The position numbers and the translations under genes are program-made. DNA of 41,618 nucleotides from an uncultured Eubacteriales bacterium (GTDB lineage Bacteria > Bacillota > Clostridia > Christensenellales > Christensenellaceae), in the NCBI GenBank assembly GCA_900545085.1, contig UQXU01000007.1, positions 1-41,618 on the forward strand, read 5' to 3'. Of this stretch, positions 1 through 7,627 are shown piece by piece. Within the stretch, counting starts at the first letter, position 1; every line of letters begins with the position of its first letter. Below the pieces are notes generated by a model, which was not told where the DNA came from, searched no databases, and saw only the letters and a list, made by a program, of their open reading frames with translations.

Positions 1-1
1 T

Positions 2-1126
2 ATGGATTTGAGCTTTATTCCGGGTAAAAAAGCGGATAAGCACAGCACGGGCGGCGTGGGAGACAAGACGACTCTGGCGGTAGTGCCCATCGTCGCGGCG
101 TGCGGAGTGAAAGTCCCTAAGATGAGCGGGCGGGGGCTGGGTCATACGGGAGGCACTATAGATAAGCTGGAATCTATCCCGGGGTTCAACACAGCGCTTT
201 CTCATGAGCAGTTCGTGAAAAACATGGATGAGGTAGGCGCGTGCATACTGGGTCAGTCGCTGGAGCTTGCGCCTGCGGATAAAAAGCTTTACGCTTTACG
301 AGACGTAACTGCGACAGTGGACAGCATTCCGCTGATAGCCTCGTCCATAATGAGCAAGAAACTTGCGTCAGGCGCAGATATAATATTATTAGATGTAAAA
401 TACGGGCGCGGAGCGTTTATGCAGACGAAAGAAAAGGCGCTTGAGCTGGCTGAGGAAATGGTGCGGATAGGAACGCGGGCGGGCAGGCAGACGGCGGCTC
501 TTATCACGGATATGAATGTACCGTTAGGATATGCAGTGGGCAATGCCCTGGAGGTGCAGGAGAGCATAAAGGTATTAAAAGGCGAAGGCGCAAAGGATTT
601 GGAAAATGTGTGCATAGCCTTGTCCGCAGCTATTCTGGAGATGGCGGGCAAGGGTACCTATGCTGAATGTACGGCTCTGGCTCGGCATACGCTGGAATCA
701 GGCGCGGCGTTGGATAAGCTGCGCAGTATTGTCGCGGCGCAGGGCGGAGACGTTCGATATGTGGACGAAACAGGCATGTTCGCAAAGGCGAAATGCAGAA
801 AGGATGTGATAGCGGAGCACGGCGGGTACATTGCAGTGATGGATGCGCGTGTAATAGGAGATTCATCGGTCAAACTGGGCGCAGGCAGATTGTCAAAAGA
901 AGACCGATTGGATTATTCCGCCGGAATTATACTTAAAAAAAGCTTTGGAGACAGGGTGGAAAGCGGCGAGACTATTGCCGAGCTGTATGCGCCTGATGAA
1001 GAAAAGCTTCGTGAGGGTGAAAATGTTTTTAAAAACGCTTTTGAGTTGTCTCAAAATAAACCTGAGAGCATAAGCCGCATTTATGCAAGAGTAAACGCAG
1101 ACGGCGTAAGTTATTTTAAAAAATAG
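2..1126 (+). CDS. pdp: Pyrimidine-nucleoside phosphorylase, 5' end cut off by the window
   Basis: The product is the larger part of a thymidine/pyrimidine-nucleoside phosphorylase, which splits uridine, thymidine and deoxyuridine with phosphate to the free base and (deoxy)ribose 1-phosphate in cytoplasmic nucleoside salvage. The phosphate-binding segment KHSTGGVGDKT follows directly after the window edge, then KMSGRGLGHTGGTIDKLES, the glycosyltransferase family 3 core. 374 residues are visible; family members have about 430-440, so roughly 60 N-terminal residues lie outside the window and the ATG at position 2 is most likely an internal Met. The C-terminal domain is complete and ends at TAG. 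Ferritin follows 61 bp downstream with its own Shine-Dalgarno site. Family assignment is firm; the choice of pdp over deoA rests on the Firmicute setting. Confidence 0.93.
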   Translation: MDLSFIPGKKADKHSTGGVGDKTTLAVVPIVAACGVKVPKMSGRGLGHTGGTIDKLESIPGFNTALSHEQFVKNMDEVGACILGQSLELAPADKKLYALRDVTATVDSIPLIASSIMSKKLASGADIILLDVKYGRGAFMQTKEKALELAEEMVRIGTRAGRQTAALITDMNVPLGYAVGNALEVQESIKVLKGEGAKDLENVCIALSAAILEMAGKGTYAECTALARHTLESGAALDKLRSIVAAQGGDVRYVDETGMFAKAKCRKDVIAEHGGYIAVMDARVIGDSSVKLGAGRLSKEDRLDYSAGIILKKSFGDRVESGETIAELYAPDEEKLREGENVFKNAFELSQNKPESISRIYARVNADGVSYFKK

Positions 1127-1187
1127 AATAAAAATAGACTAAACTGCATATATTATTGCTAAAACATATATGTGAGGTGATTGGTTT

Positions 1188-1697
1188 ATGCAGGGGAGGG
1201 TGCCGATATTGCTCAATGCGCAGATATGCAGAGAGTTTTATTCCGCATATCTGTATCTTAAAATGTCAATTTACTATGCCGATGAGGGTTTGGACGGATT
1301 TGCGAGCTGGTTTAGAATACAGGCGCAGGAGGAGAGAGACCATGCTCTGCTGTTTATAGATTATATGCAGCAGAATGAAATGGAGATTTCACTGAAATCA
1401 ATTGATGAGCCGAGCGGAGAATTCACGTCTTTCTCGTCGCCGCTGCTTCTCACGCTGCAGCATGAGAAATTCGTGACACAAAAGATAAATGAGATTTACG
1501 CCGCGGCGGAGCAGGAGCAGGATTTTAGAACAACGCAGTTTTTGGATTGGTTTGTATCCGAGCAGGCTGAAGAAGAAGCGACGGCGACAGATCTAATAAA
1601 ACGCATGAAGCTGTTTGGAGACGGTATGTCGCTTTATATGATGGATGCTGAAATGAAAACGCGCGTATACACCCCTCCGACTCTGGCGCTGGGCTGA
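1188..1697 (+). CDS. ftnA: Ferritin (non-haem iron storage protein)
   Basis: This 169-residue four-helix-bundle ferritin oxidises Fe(II) and stores iron as a mineral in a 24-subunit shell in the cytoplasm. Ferroxidase-centre residues are visible: Glu16 in REFYSAYLYLKMS, Glu49 and His52 in QEERDHA, and the late glutamates in EQAEEEATATDLIKRM. There is no haem-binding signature that would make it a bacterioferritin. The start at 1188 was chosen because GAGGTG lies 7 bp upstream and the product then begins like known ferritins; the N-terminus is a few residues divergent (MQGRVPILLNAQ in place of the usual MLSKKVAELLNAQ style). A hairpin terminator follows at 1715, so the gene closes its transcription unit. 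Confidence 0.93.
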   Translation: MQGRVPILLNAQICREFYSAYLYLKMSIYYADEGLDGFASWFRIQAQEERDHALLFIDYMQQNEMEISLKSIDEPSGEFTSFSSPLLLTLQHEKFVTQKINEIYAAAEQEQDFRTTQFLDWFVSEQAEEEATATDLIKRMKLFGDGMSLYMMDAEMKTRVYTPPTLALG

Positions 1698-1714
1698 AGC
1701 GCGATAAAAAATAT

Positions 1715-1749
1715 GGGCTTGTACTTCAAATGTATAAGCTCTTTTTTTA
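1715..1749 (+). terminator. Rho-independent terminator after ferritin
   Basis: GGGCTTGTAC pairs with GTATAAGCTC (two G-U pairs) around a 7-nt loop, followed directly by a run of seven T. Confidence 0.8.
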
Positions 1750-1825
1750 TTTGAGCTTATGCGGCCGAGGATGTAATCGAAAGACTGATAAGCGAGAAAT
1801 ATCGTAAAACATAAGTATGTACACA

Positions 1826-2085
1826 AAACAATATTTGACTATATATACAATACTATGCTAAAATGATTTTGAAAACAATAGGAAAGAAAAATAAAATATA
1901 GGAAAGAAAATATTTTGCGATAAACGCGCCTATATAGCGCTGCATACCGAAAATAATATTAATATTGAGAAAAAGATATTTATTGAAAAATTTTTGACTG
2001 TTATGGAAATACATGTCGAGTTGAGTTTTATAAATAAATCTAAATATAGATATATAATTGTAATATTTTATTAAAGATAATATCT
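1826..2085 (+). repeat. Duplicated promoter block, copy 1 (upstream of lipoprotein 1)
   Basis: About 260 bp that align almost base for base with 5305-5560, upstream of the small secreted protein. Shared landmarks in order are an ATATTTGACTATAT promoter start, TTTTGAAAA, AGGAAAGAAAATATTTTGCG, CATACCGAAAA, a second TTGACT and ATAGATATATAAT. Identity looks like roughly 80% by eye. With the flanks this accounts for most of the gap from 1750 to 2149. The remaining 65 bp before lipoprotein 1 are AT-rich and show nothing else I can name. Confidence 0.85.
1835..1864 (+). promoter_or_regulatory. Sigma-A promoter for lipoprotein 1 (extended -10)
   Basis: TTGACT at 1835-1840, an 18-bp spacer and TAAAAT at 1859-1864, preceded by TGC, making an extended -10. 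The same promoter with identical spacing occurs in the second copy at 5316. A second TTGACT at 1994 has no -10 at 17 bp (CGAGTT) in this copy. Confidence 0.72.
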
Positions 2086-2149
2086 GTACATACGCAGACG
2101 GCTCGTGCATCGCATTGCTTTTAAATGAAAAATACAAAAGGATGTAAAA

Positions 2150-3577
2150 ATGAATAGAAAAATAATAATTGCGCTGACGCTGATGATGATTTTTCTCGCT
2201 GCTTGCAAAGCGACGCCGGATGAGGCGGCTGTAGCTCAAAAGACGGATTATAGTTCATACACTTTTGCAGAAGCGGAAACTTTAAGCTCGCCCGAAAGTT
2301 TTAAAGACAGTTTTTCAAGCGAGAACGGCTATGTGAATGTCAATGTAAATGCGCAGGTAAACGCAAACTTGCAAAAACCTTTCCCGGCTGCTAAGGTGAG
2401 TTTTGCGTCATATTCAGAAATAGATTTGCAAAAAGCGGTGGACGTGTTGTTTGACGGAGCGGATGCACTGAAACCGGCGGACGAGTATTCTAAAAAAGAA
2501 ATTGAAAATATGATATTGGCAAAGAAAAAAAGAATATTCGAATGTCAACAAAACATTAACAACGGAAATTATGGCGCTGACATGGGATATGCGGTTCCTG
2601 ACGACATGGAGTATTTTAAACAGGTAATGAGCGAGAGAATTGAAATTCTCAACGATGAAATTCAGGAATTGCAAAAACAAGCAGAGTCAGCTCCGGAATC
2701 TTTGGATAAGCAGCCTATAGAAATAAAATTTGATGAAGATGACGGCAAGTTTTTTACTGCCGAAGCAGATATGGGGAATGATGTAAGAGCGGAAATTACA
2801 ATTACACAAGCCGATGCAGAAAACGCTGCGTCCGAACTGAGGTTTAGAAATACAAATGGTCATACATATTGTCAAGATGCAGAGATACAAGATGAGGCAA
2901 AATATGACGATTTGAAGATTGATGCAGAGACAGCGATACAAATTGCTGAAGATGCACTGGGGAAAATGGGCATAAATGATATGACGCTTTCATCTGTGAA
3001 AATTGCCTATTTGACAGAAAGCATGGAATCGGCAGTGTTAAAGGATGATTATCACGCTTACGCGCTTCATTATACAAAGAAGATAGGGGAGCAGCGAGAG
3101 ACGTATGAAGTTACCGGCATAGCGATTGAGGATGAAGATATTTATGCCGCTTTGCCTGATTACGAAAGATTGACAGTGCTGGTAGACGACAACACCGGGA
3201 TAATACAAATGGATTATATAAACAAGAGCAATATAGAAATTGCATACGGCAGCTTTTACAATCCGATTTCGTTTGAAAAGGCATATGAGTCATTCAAAAA
3301 GCAGGTTCTTATAGAATATAGCAGCTATTATGATAAAGACAGCGCGGACAAGGCAGAGTCTATCGTGTTGAATATAAATCGGATTGAGATTGGATATGCT
3401 CGATTGATTAATAAAGACAGAGGAGAATTAATCTATATACCCGTTTGGGACTTTTTTGGAGATATTGAATTTAAAAACGGAGAAGATACTGCGGGCGGGG
3501 ATGATAGACCGGACACCAGCTATATGACTGTGAATGCTCTGGACGGGAGCGTGATAGATCGCTCTGTAGGATATTAA
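2150..3577 (+). CDS. Lipoprotein 1 of the paralogous array (DUF6034-like)
   Basis: The 475-residue product begins with a lipoprotein signal (MNRKIIIALTLMMIFLAAC) giving lipid-modified Cys19, followed by the array's hallmark KATPDEAAV. The mature part should sit on the outer face of the membrane. After a low-complexity stretch come a beta-prone block (VNVNAQVNAN), a charged, probably helical region (about residues 115-185), a PepSY-like block (AIQIAEDALGKMGIND), and the conserved C-terminus with YIPVWDFFG and TVNALDGSVIDRSVGY. The same blocks recur in the other five lipoproteins. From memory the family resembles Pfam DUF6034, and its end resembles YycI/PepSY-type domains; neither link is tested. 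It has its own promoter block and AAAGGATG as Shine-Dalgarno. Function is unknown. Confidence 0.85.
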   Translation: MNRKIIIALTLMMIFLAACKATPDEAAVAQKTDYSSYTFAEAETLSSPESFKDSFSSENGYVNVNVNAQVNANLQKPFPAAKVSFASYSEIDLQKAVDVLFDGADALKPADEYSKKEIENMILAKKKRIFECQQNINNGNYGADMGYAVPDDMEYFKQVMSERIEILNDEIQELQKQAESAPESLDKQPIEIKFDEDDGKFFTAEADMGNDVRAEITITQADAENAASELRFRNTNGHTYCQDAEIQDEAKYDDLKIDAETAIQIAEDALGKMGINDMTLSSVKIAYLTESMESAVLKDDYHAYALHYTKKIGEQRETYEVTGIAIEDEDIYAALPDYERLTVLVDDNTGIIQMDYINKSNIEIAYGSFYNPISFEKAYESFKKQVLIEYSSYYDKDSADKAESIVLNINRIEIGYARLINKDRGELIYIPVWDFFGDIEFKNGEDTAGGDDRPDTSYMTVNALDGSVIDRSVGY

Positions 3578-3643
3578 CACTGTTTTAGTTATACGTTATA
3601 TGATGTGCAAAAGGCTCTTACACACTGAACTAATAATGCGTTT

Positions 3644-3669
3644 ATTGCGGAGCTGTACAGCTCCGCAAT
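3644..3669 (+). other. Perfect 26-bp palindrome just upstream of lipoprotein 2
   Basis: ATTGCGGAGCTG and its exact reverse complement meet with no loop. The palindrome ends 6 bp before the GAGGAGG Shine-Dalgarno of lipoprotein 2. Only a short T run follows, so it is a poor terminator. It could be an attenuator, an mRNA-stabilising or processing hairpin, or a protein-binding site. Confidence 0.6.
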
Positions 3670-3692
3670 ATTTAAATTGAGGAGGTATATTA

Positions 3693-5033
3693 ATGTCTGT
3701 TTGGAAATGCTTAATGAGCGGAATGACAATCATAGTCTTGCTTGCGGCTTGTCAGGCTACGCCGCAGACGAAGGCGGTACACGGCGCGCAGGAAGAGCAG
3801 TATACGCAAGCGGAGGACGCCGACGCCAACAATGCTGTTTTAGAAGCATTCGGCGAGGCTTGGAACGAAAGTATGGAAAGCTATGGCGGAAAACTGAAGG
3901 TAAATATAAACGCAGAGGTGAGGATTCCCGAAGCTCGAGAATGGCCGGTTTACAGAGCGAGCACGGTGGACTATACGCAGGAGCAAGTGGATACTATTGC
4001 AGACGCTTTGTTCGGAGATTCTGAGCTTATGTCCATGGATAGAAAATTCAGCAAGGAGGATTTTATGGACATGCTGGTGGATGCGAAAGAAGCTTTGGCA
4101 GAAGCAAAAGCGAATAACGCCTCTGATGAAGAAATTCAGGACATAGAAAGACACATAGAGAATATTCAAAAAGACATGCAAGACGTGCCGGACGTCACGG
4201 AATATGAAAGTGTAACTAAAGAATTGGTGAAAGATGAGTCGGGAAATACGTATCTCAGGGCGAGCGTAAACACGGGAAAAGGCGCGGAAGCATATATCTG
4301 GGTTCAGAATAACGAGACGGGAACCAGCGAAACGAGTATTTTTTATGCAGACACAGGCATTGCAATGTCGAACGAGAGATATTGTTCGATGCACGATCGG
4401 CTGTATTCAACGGACAAGATAGAAGGAGAGCCTTCCTTTGCCGAAGACGAGGCGATTACCAAAGCGGTGGAATTCTTGCAAAAATTAAAAATCTCAGACT
4501 ACACTCTGGAGGGCAGCGTCTGCAAATACGGAGATTTGCAGGAGGATGAAAGTTACAAATATTGTGCTTATGGAGTTATATTTACCAGACAATACAATGG
4601 AGTGAACAGAAAGGTCACATATGAGGATGATAGGATAATAAGCGGGACGGGAACTCTGGATGACGGAGAAGAATATATCCAACTCAGTAAAAATGACAAA
4701 ATTACGGTCATAGTAGACGAATCCGGAGTCACGGGAATGCTGTGGTTCTGCCCGAGTCAAATAGTATCTACAGAGACAGAAAATGTTGCATTGATGAATG
4801 AAGCGGATACAAAGAACGCAATAATAAGCGCGTTAAAGTCGCGCTATTCTTTCAAAGAAGAAGACGGAGAGGATATTTTGGAGCTGGATATCAAAGCAAT
4901 AGAGCTGGGGTATGCTGCGGCGAATGTAAAAAACGTCAACAATGAATATCGTCTTGTGCCCGCGTGGGTAGTGTACGACAGTGCGAATGAACCGATTTTG
5001 GGTATAAATGCTACAGATGGCAGTATTTTATAA
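3693..5033 (+). CDS. Lipoprotein 2 of the paralogous array, C-terminus clipped by repeat R1
   Basis: A 446-residue paralogue with signal peptide and lipobox LLAAC (Cys20), then QATPQTKAV. It keeps the family blocks: LKVNINAEVRIPEA, a Lys/Glu-rich helical region (about 115-165), a PepSY-like block (AITKAVEFLQKLKISDYTL), ELGYAA and RLVPAWVVYD. It ends at INATDGSIL, whereas four of its paralogues continue for 6-8 residues (for example DGSVIDRSVGY). The TAA stop is the first codon of repeat R1, so the repeat seems to have removed the last residues and supplied the stop. The start is set by GAGGAGG 8 bp upstream. Probably co-transcribed with lipoprotein 1. Function unknown. Confidence 0.83.
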   Translation: MSVWKCLMSGMTIIVLLAACQATPQTKAVHGAQEEQYTQAEDADANNAVLEAFGEAWNESMESYGGKLKVNINAEVRIPEAREWPVYRASTVDYTQEQVDTIADALFGDSELMSMDRKFSKEDFMDMLVDAKEALAEAKANNASDEEIQDIERHIENIQKDMQDVPDVTEYESVTKELVKDESGNTYLRASVNTGKGAEAYIWVQNNETGTSETSIFYADTGIAMSNERYCSMHDRLYSTDKIEGEPSFAEDEAITKAVEFLQKLKISDYTLEGSVCKYGDLQEDESYKYCAYGVIFTRQYNGVNRKVTYEDDRIISGTGTLDDGEEYIQLSKNDKITVIVDESGVTGMLWFCPSQIVSTETENVALMNEADTKNAIISALKSRYSFKEEDGEDILELDIKAIELGYAAANVKNVNNEYRLVPAWVVYDSANEPILGINATDGSIL

Positions 5034-5172
5034 CCGTGAACAGATGAAACCCGCTACCATAAGCGGCGGGTTCCATCTAAGTCTTCAGCGGCGGTGCAAT
5101 CCGCCGCTGAAGCTATGAGAGGCTTCGCCTCTCGTTCACTTGTTGAATGACGGGGCGGTGCCCCTTATTGAA
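5031..5172 (+). repeat. Dispersed repeat R1, copy A (most complete)
   Basis: About 140 bp, starting TAACCGTGAACAGATG and ending CTTATTGAA. It holds four hairpins in series: AACCCGC/GCGGGTT, AGCGGCGG/CCGCCGCT, GAGAGGC/GCCTCTC and GGGGC/GCCCC, with CGTTCACTTGTTGAATGAC between the third and fourth. GTGAAC near the left end and GTTCAC inside are inverted repeats. Further copies lie at 20583, 21605, 27099 and 41565. It looks like a small non-autonomous palindromic element. No protein is encoded. Confidence 0.82.
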
Positions 5173-5212
5173 CCGTGAACAGATGCTATAGGCGGCGGGT
5201 TCATTTCGAGCT
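5171..5212 (+). repeat. Dispersed repeat R1, partial tandem copy A'
   Basis: Directly after copy A the left-end motif AACCGTGAACAGATG begins again, followed by TATAGGCGGCGGGTTC. The similarity then stops. Copy B at 20583 is followed by a related TAGGCGGCAGTTT, so this junction arrangement occurs twice. Confidence 0.65.
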
Positions 5213-5315
5213 TTTATCGCCAACGTCGTGGATGAACGACGGAGTGAAGCTGCTGTTGCCTATATATTCGATTGCGGAGATAAGTCGGAGTGATTGCTTA
5301 TATACAAAATAATAT

Positions 5316-5345
5316 TTGACTATATAATCAATGCTATGCTAAAAT
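5316..5345 (+). promoter_or_regulatory. Sigma-A promoter, distal, for the secreted protein
   Basis: TTGACT at 5316-5321, an 18-bp spacer and TAAAAT at 5340-5345 with TGC in front. Same spacing and sequence as the promoter at 1835. Confidence 0.7.
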
Positions 5346-5475
5346 AATTTTGAAAATAATAGTAAAGAAAAATAAAATATAGGAAAGAAAATATTTTGCG
5401 ATAAACATACTCATATGGCGTTACATACCGAAAACAATACTATATTGAGAAAAAATTATTTATTAGAAAAAACTA

Positions 5476-5504
5476 TTGACTACTATGGAAATGTGTGTTA
5501 AACT
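5476..5504 (+). promoter_or_regulatory. Sigma-A promoter, proximal, for the secreted protein
   Basis: TTGACT at 5476-5481, a 17-bp spacer and TAAACT at 5499-5504, with TGT directly before the -10. The matching place in copy 1 (1994-2022) keeps the -35 but not the -10. Confidence 0.62.
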
Positions 5505-5634
5505 GAATTTGATAAATAAAACTGAATATAGATATATAATCGGAGCATAATCTGCAATACCAATAAAGCAAGAAATAAGCGGCGGAGCGCCGCTTTGAGA
5601 TAAGGCTGTTAATTAAAAAGGAGGTGTAAAAGGG

Positions 5635-5667
5635 GTGCAAAAAAGCCTTTACAAAACATTCGCTTGA
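5635..5667 (+). CDS. Possible 10-codon leader peptide ahead of element R2
   Basis: A GTG codon lies 7-8 bp after a strong Shine-Dalgarno (AAGGAGG) and opens a ten-codon frame reading MQKSLYKTFA, ended by TGA. It is followed by the hairpins of R2 and then the secreted-protein gene, the layout of a translated leader. No amino acid is notably enriched, so an attenuation mechanism is speculative. The Shine-Dalgarno could instead be a relic of a lost gene. Confidence 0.25.
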   Translation: MQKSLYKTFA

Positions 5668-5779
5668 AAACCGGAACTATCGCATAAGCGATAGGCGCTG
5701 AGTAAAGGCTAGCGCTATTATAGCGCATTGTCCGGGCTTTGGCAAGCCCTCTCTCGGTGCGATATATGTTAAGACATCG
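5650..5779 (+). repeat. Structured element R2, copy 1
   Basis: About 130 bp also present at 9048-9173. Hairpins in order are CTATCGC/GCGATAG with an ATAA loop, GCGCTA/TAGCGC with a TTA loop, GGGCTT/AAGCCC with a TGGC loop, and a weak CGATAT/ACATCG. In the second hairpin the closing A-T pair here is G-C in copy 2, a compensatory change. It ends 18 bp before the start codon of the secreted protein, so it would form the 5' leader. I do not recognise it as a known riboswitch. Confidence 0.7.
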
Positions 5780-5797
5780 TGAATTACGGAGGAAAAA

Positions 5798-6193
5798 ATG
5801 AAAAATAGGTTGAAAAAGGTCATTGCTTGCGCTTTTGCAGCGATGATGGTAATGGGTGTGAGCAGTACGGCACTTGCGACGTCAACGAACTATACGAATA
5901 AGCGTATATACGGAGGTGCTTCGCAGACAATTATGACAGGCTCTAGAAGCAGGAGCAATAACGTTTCGCAATATGTCTCTTCTGTTAACAGAAATGGACA
6001 GTCTGGATGGAAGCTTAGAGCTTATAATCATAGCACAGGCGGTACGTGCACAGACCTGGTAAGTATAACGGTGGTAGGAGGTTATAACTATGCAAATTAT
6101 ACATCAAAGCCTGCTACTGTGAGAGTAAAGAATAGCATAGCGAGCAGTAGTTCTTCGTCGTATTTGTCGTTTACAGGCTCTGTATCAGTCTGA
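5798..6193 (+). CDS. Small secreted protein of unknown function
   Basis: A 131-residue protein with a clear Sec signal peptide (MKNRLKKVIACAFAAMMVMG, ending at ALA, likely cleavage near residue 27). The mature part of about 104 residues is rich in Ser, Asn, Tyr, Thr and Gly, has a single Cys (GTCTD), and alternates polar and hydrophobic residues as in a beta-sandwich. No lipobox, membrane anchor or sortase motif is present, so it should be released. It has two promoters and a long structured leader, with Shine-Dalgarno GGAGG 7 bp upstream, and its own hairpin terminator. Its place inside the lipoprotein array suggests it may be a ligand or partner of those proteins, or cargo of the nearby exporters; that is inference. 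Confidence 0.8.
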   Translation: MKNRLKKVIACAFAAMMVMGVSSTALATSTNYTNKRIYGGASQTIMTGSRSRSNNVSQYVSSVNRNGQSGWKLRAYNHSTGGTCTDLVSITVVGGYNYANYTSKPATVRVKNSIASSSSSSYLSFTGSVSV

Positions 6194-6199
6194 AAAATG

Positions 6200-6227
6200 G
6201 TGGAAGCGCTTTTTGCGCTCCCACTTT
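6200..6227 (+). terminator. Terminator after the secreted protein
   Basis: GTGGAAGCGC pairs with GCGCTCCCAC (one A-C mismatch) around TTTTT, followed by TTT and an AT-rich tail. Moderate strength. Confidence 0.6.
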
Positions 6228-6264
6228 AAATATTTAAAAAGGATTAAATAAGGAAGATTAAACA

Positions 6265-7560
6265 ATGAAAAATAAGAATAAGAAGAGGACGATATTTATA
6301 TCGTCAATCGCGTTGTTGACGTTTCTTTTATCTTCGTGCCAGGCGACGCCGGATGAAGCGGCTATTCTAAAAAACAAGGATGCTCAGGGAGCGTTCAGCC
6401 GGGAGGCTTTGCCGGAAAGAGTGAATGAAGCGGTGGAATCGGGCAATTTAAAAATCCTGATAAACGCGGATATATCATTGCCGGAGGCAGACGATTTTGC
6501 ATCTCAAGAAGTAACTAAGAAAGTATACTCCGAGGAGGCGGTGCAATCGTTTGTAAACGAAATGACGGGCGGATATGAGACTCTGTATACGGATTATAAA
6601 CCGTCTAAGTCATATTGGCTGAATCAAATCAGCGACAACAAGCTAAAAGGAGAGAAAAATGAAGTATACAATGAGTATTTGCAAAATAAATACAGCTCCG
6701 CGCCTGAGCAGGCGGAGAAGAATGAGCTGGATACAAGCAAATACCAGGATGGAGAGGCTGTAGACGTATATATCGAAAACAAGGACGGCTCTTTAGGCAA
6801 GTGTTCTTTCAATAAAAACGGCAATTACATAGATTTTGAAAGAGACATTTCGGAAGACTTTCGTCTGCATAGCATAGCTTTGGACGAGGAAGAGGCTGTC
6901 TGGCTTACGCTTGGGGATACGCCCGGAATATCTCAGGAGGAGGCGTATAAACAAGCTGTGACAGCGCTCGGAAAGATAAACTCTGAGCTGGAATTGTATA
7001 GCGCAGAACTGTGCGATACTATCACAGGCTCGGGAAGCAAAACTACAGGCTGGTCATTCACATTCACGAGAAAGGTCAATTCTTTGCAGAAGCAATATAA
7101 CTACTCCTCATTTGGCATAGATCCTTCCAACGCGCCGTCGCAGGCAGCTCCGTGGGAGGAGGAATTCTTCCAGGCGGTTATAGACAAAGAGGGAATCGTG
7201 TATTGCGGGTGCCAAGGGGCGAGCAGTGCAGAAGGGGCGTCGACGGAAAAGGTTGAGCTTGCTGCCTTTGACTTGATTAAAGAAAACGCGGTAAAACAGT
7301 TGGGATATATATATTCGTCTCAGGCATACGAAATCAATATAAAGAACTTCGAGCTCTGTACTGATAACCTTGCTATGGAGAATGAACGCGAAAAAGGGCG
7401 CTATATTCCGCTGTGGATGGTGAAATATACGATTAAAACTGAGAACGGCGCGGAAGAATCGGACGTCAAGAGAATATACCTGAACGCCGTGGACGGCAGC
7501 TATGTAGAACCGGGGATAACTACAAACCAACTTACTGAAGCGCTGCTCACAACAAATTAA
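6265..7560 (+). CDS. Lipoprotein 3 of the paralogous array
   Basis: A 431-residue paralogue with signal peptide and lipobox LLSSC (Cys25) followed by QATPDEAAI. It keeps LKILINADISLPEA, a shortened central charged region (about 115-160), EEAYKQAVTALGKI, FTFTRKVN, YIPLWMVKY and YLNAVDGSYVEP. It differs from its paralogues in lacking the DFFG-type stretch after the PxW motif and in ending with a unique tail (TTNQLTEALLTTN) instead of R(S/V)xGY. Shine-Dalgarno AAGGAAG is 8 bp upstream. It lies behind the terminator of the secreted protein, so it depends on read-through or a promoter I could not identify in the 70-bp spacer. Function unknown. Confidence 0.83.
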   Translation: MKNKNKKRTIFISSIALLTFLLSSCQATPDEAAILKNKDAQGAFSREALPERVNEAVESGNLKILINADISLPEADDFASQEVTKKVYSEEAVQSFVNEMTGGYETLYTDYKPSKSYWLNQISDNKLKGEKNEVYNEYLQNKYSSAPEQAEKNELDTSKYQDGEAVDVYIENKDGSLGKCSFNKNGNYIDFERDISEDFRLHSIALDEEEAVWLTLGDTPGISQEEAYKQAVTALGKINSELELYSAELCDTITGSGSKTTGWSFTFTRKVNSLQKQYNYSSFGIDPSNAPSQAAPWEEEFFQAVIDKEGIVYCGCQGASSAEGASTEKVELAAFDLIKENAVKQLGYIYSSQAYEINIKNFELCTDNLAMENEREKGRYIPLWMVKYTIKTENGAEESDVKRIYLNAVDGSYVEPGITTNQLTEALLTTN

Positions 7561-7566
7561 AAAAAT

Positions 7567-7611
7567 GCAATAAAGAATCTCCGGAGCTTAGTTTTGGAGA
7601 TTCTCTATTGC
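7567..7611 (+). other. Long intercistronic hairpin between lipoproteins 3 and 4
   Basis: GCAATA-A-AGAATCTCC pairs with GGAGATTCT-C-TATTGC: 15 pairs and one mismatch, 13-nt loop. No T run follows and the next Shine-Dalgarno starts about 5 bp later, which fits an mRNA processing or stabilising structure or a gate on translation better than a terminator. Confidence 0.6.
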
Positions 7612-7627
7612 AACTGAAAGGACTAAT

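Larger units (their letters stand above)
5305..5560 (+). repeat. Duplicated promoter block, copy 2 (upstream of the small secreted protein)
   Basis: Second copy of the block at 1826-2085, with the same promoter and the same order of landmarks. This copy carries a second complete promoter that has decayed in copy 1. Together with R1 copy A, a GC-rich hairpin at 5577-5595 (AAGCGGCG/CGCCGCTT, 3-nt loop, no T run) and R2 copy 1, it fills the 760-bp gap between 5033 and 5798. Confidence 0.85.

Noticed and set aside
5650..5779. R2 as a known riboswitch (cobalamin, c-di-GMP, fluoride, ZTP)
   Set aside because: None of the conserved core motifs of those classes that I know could be found.
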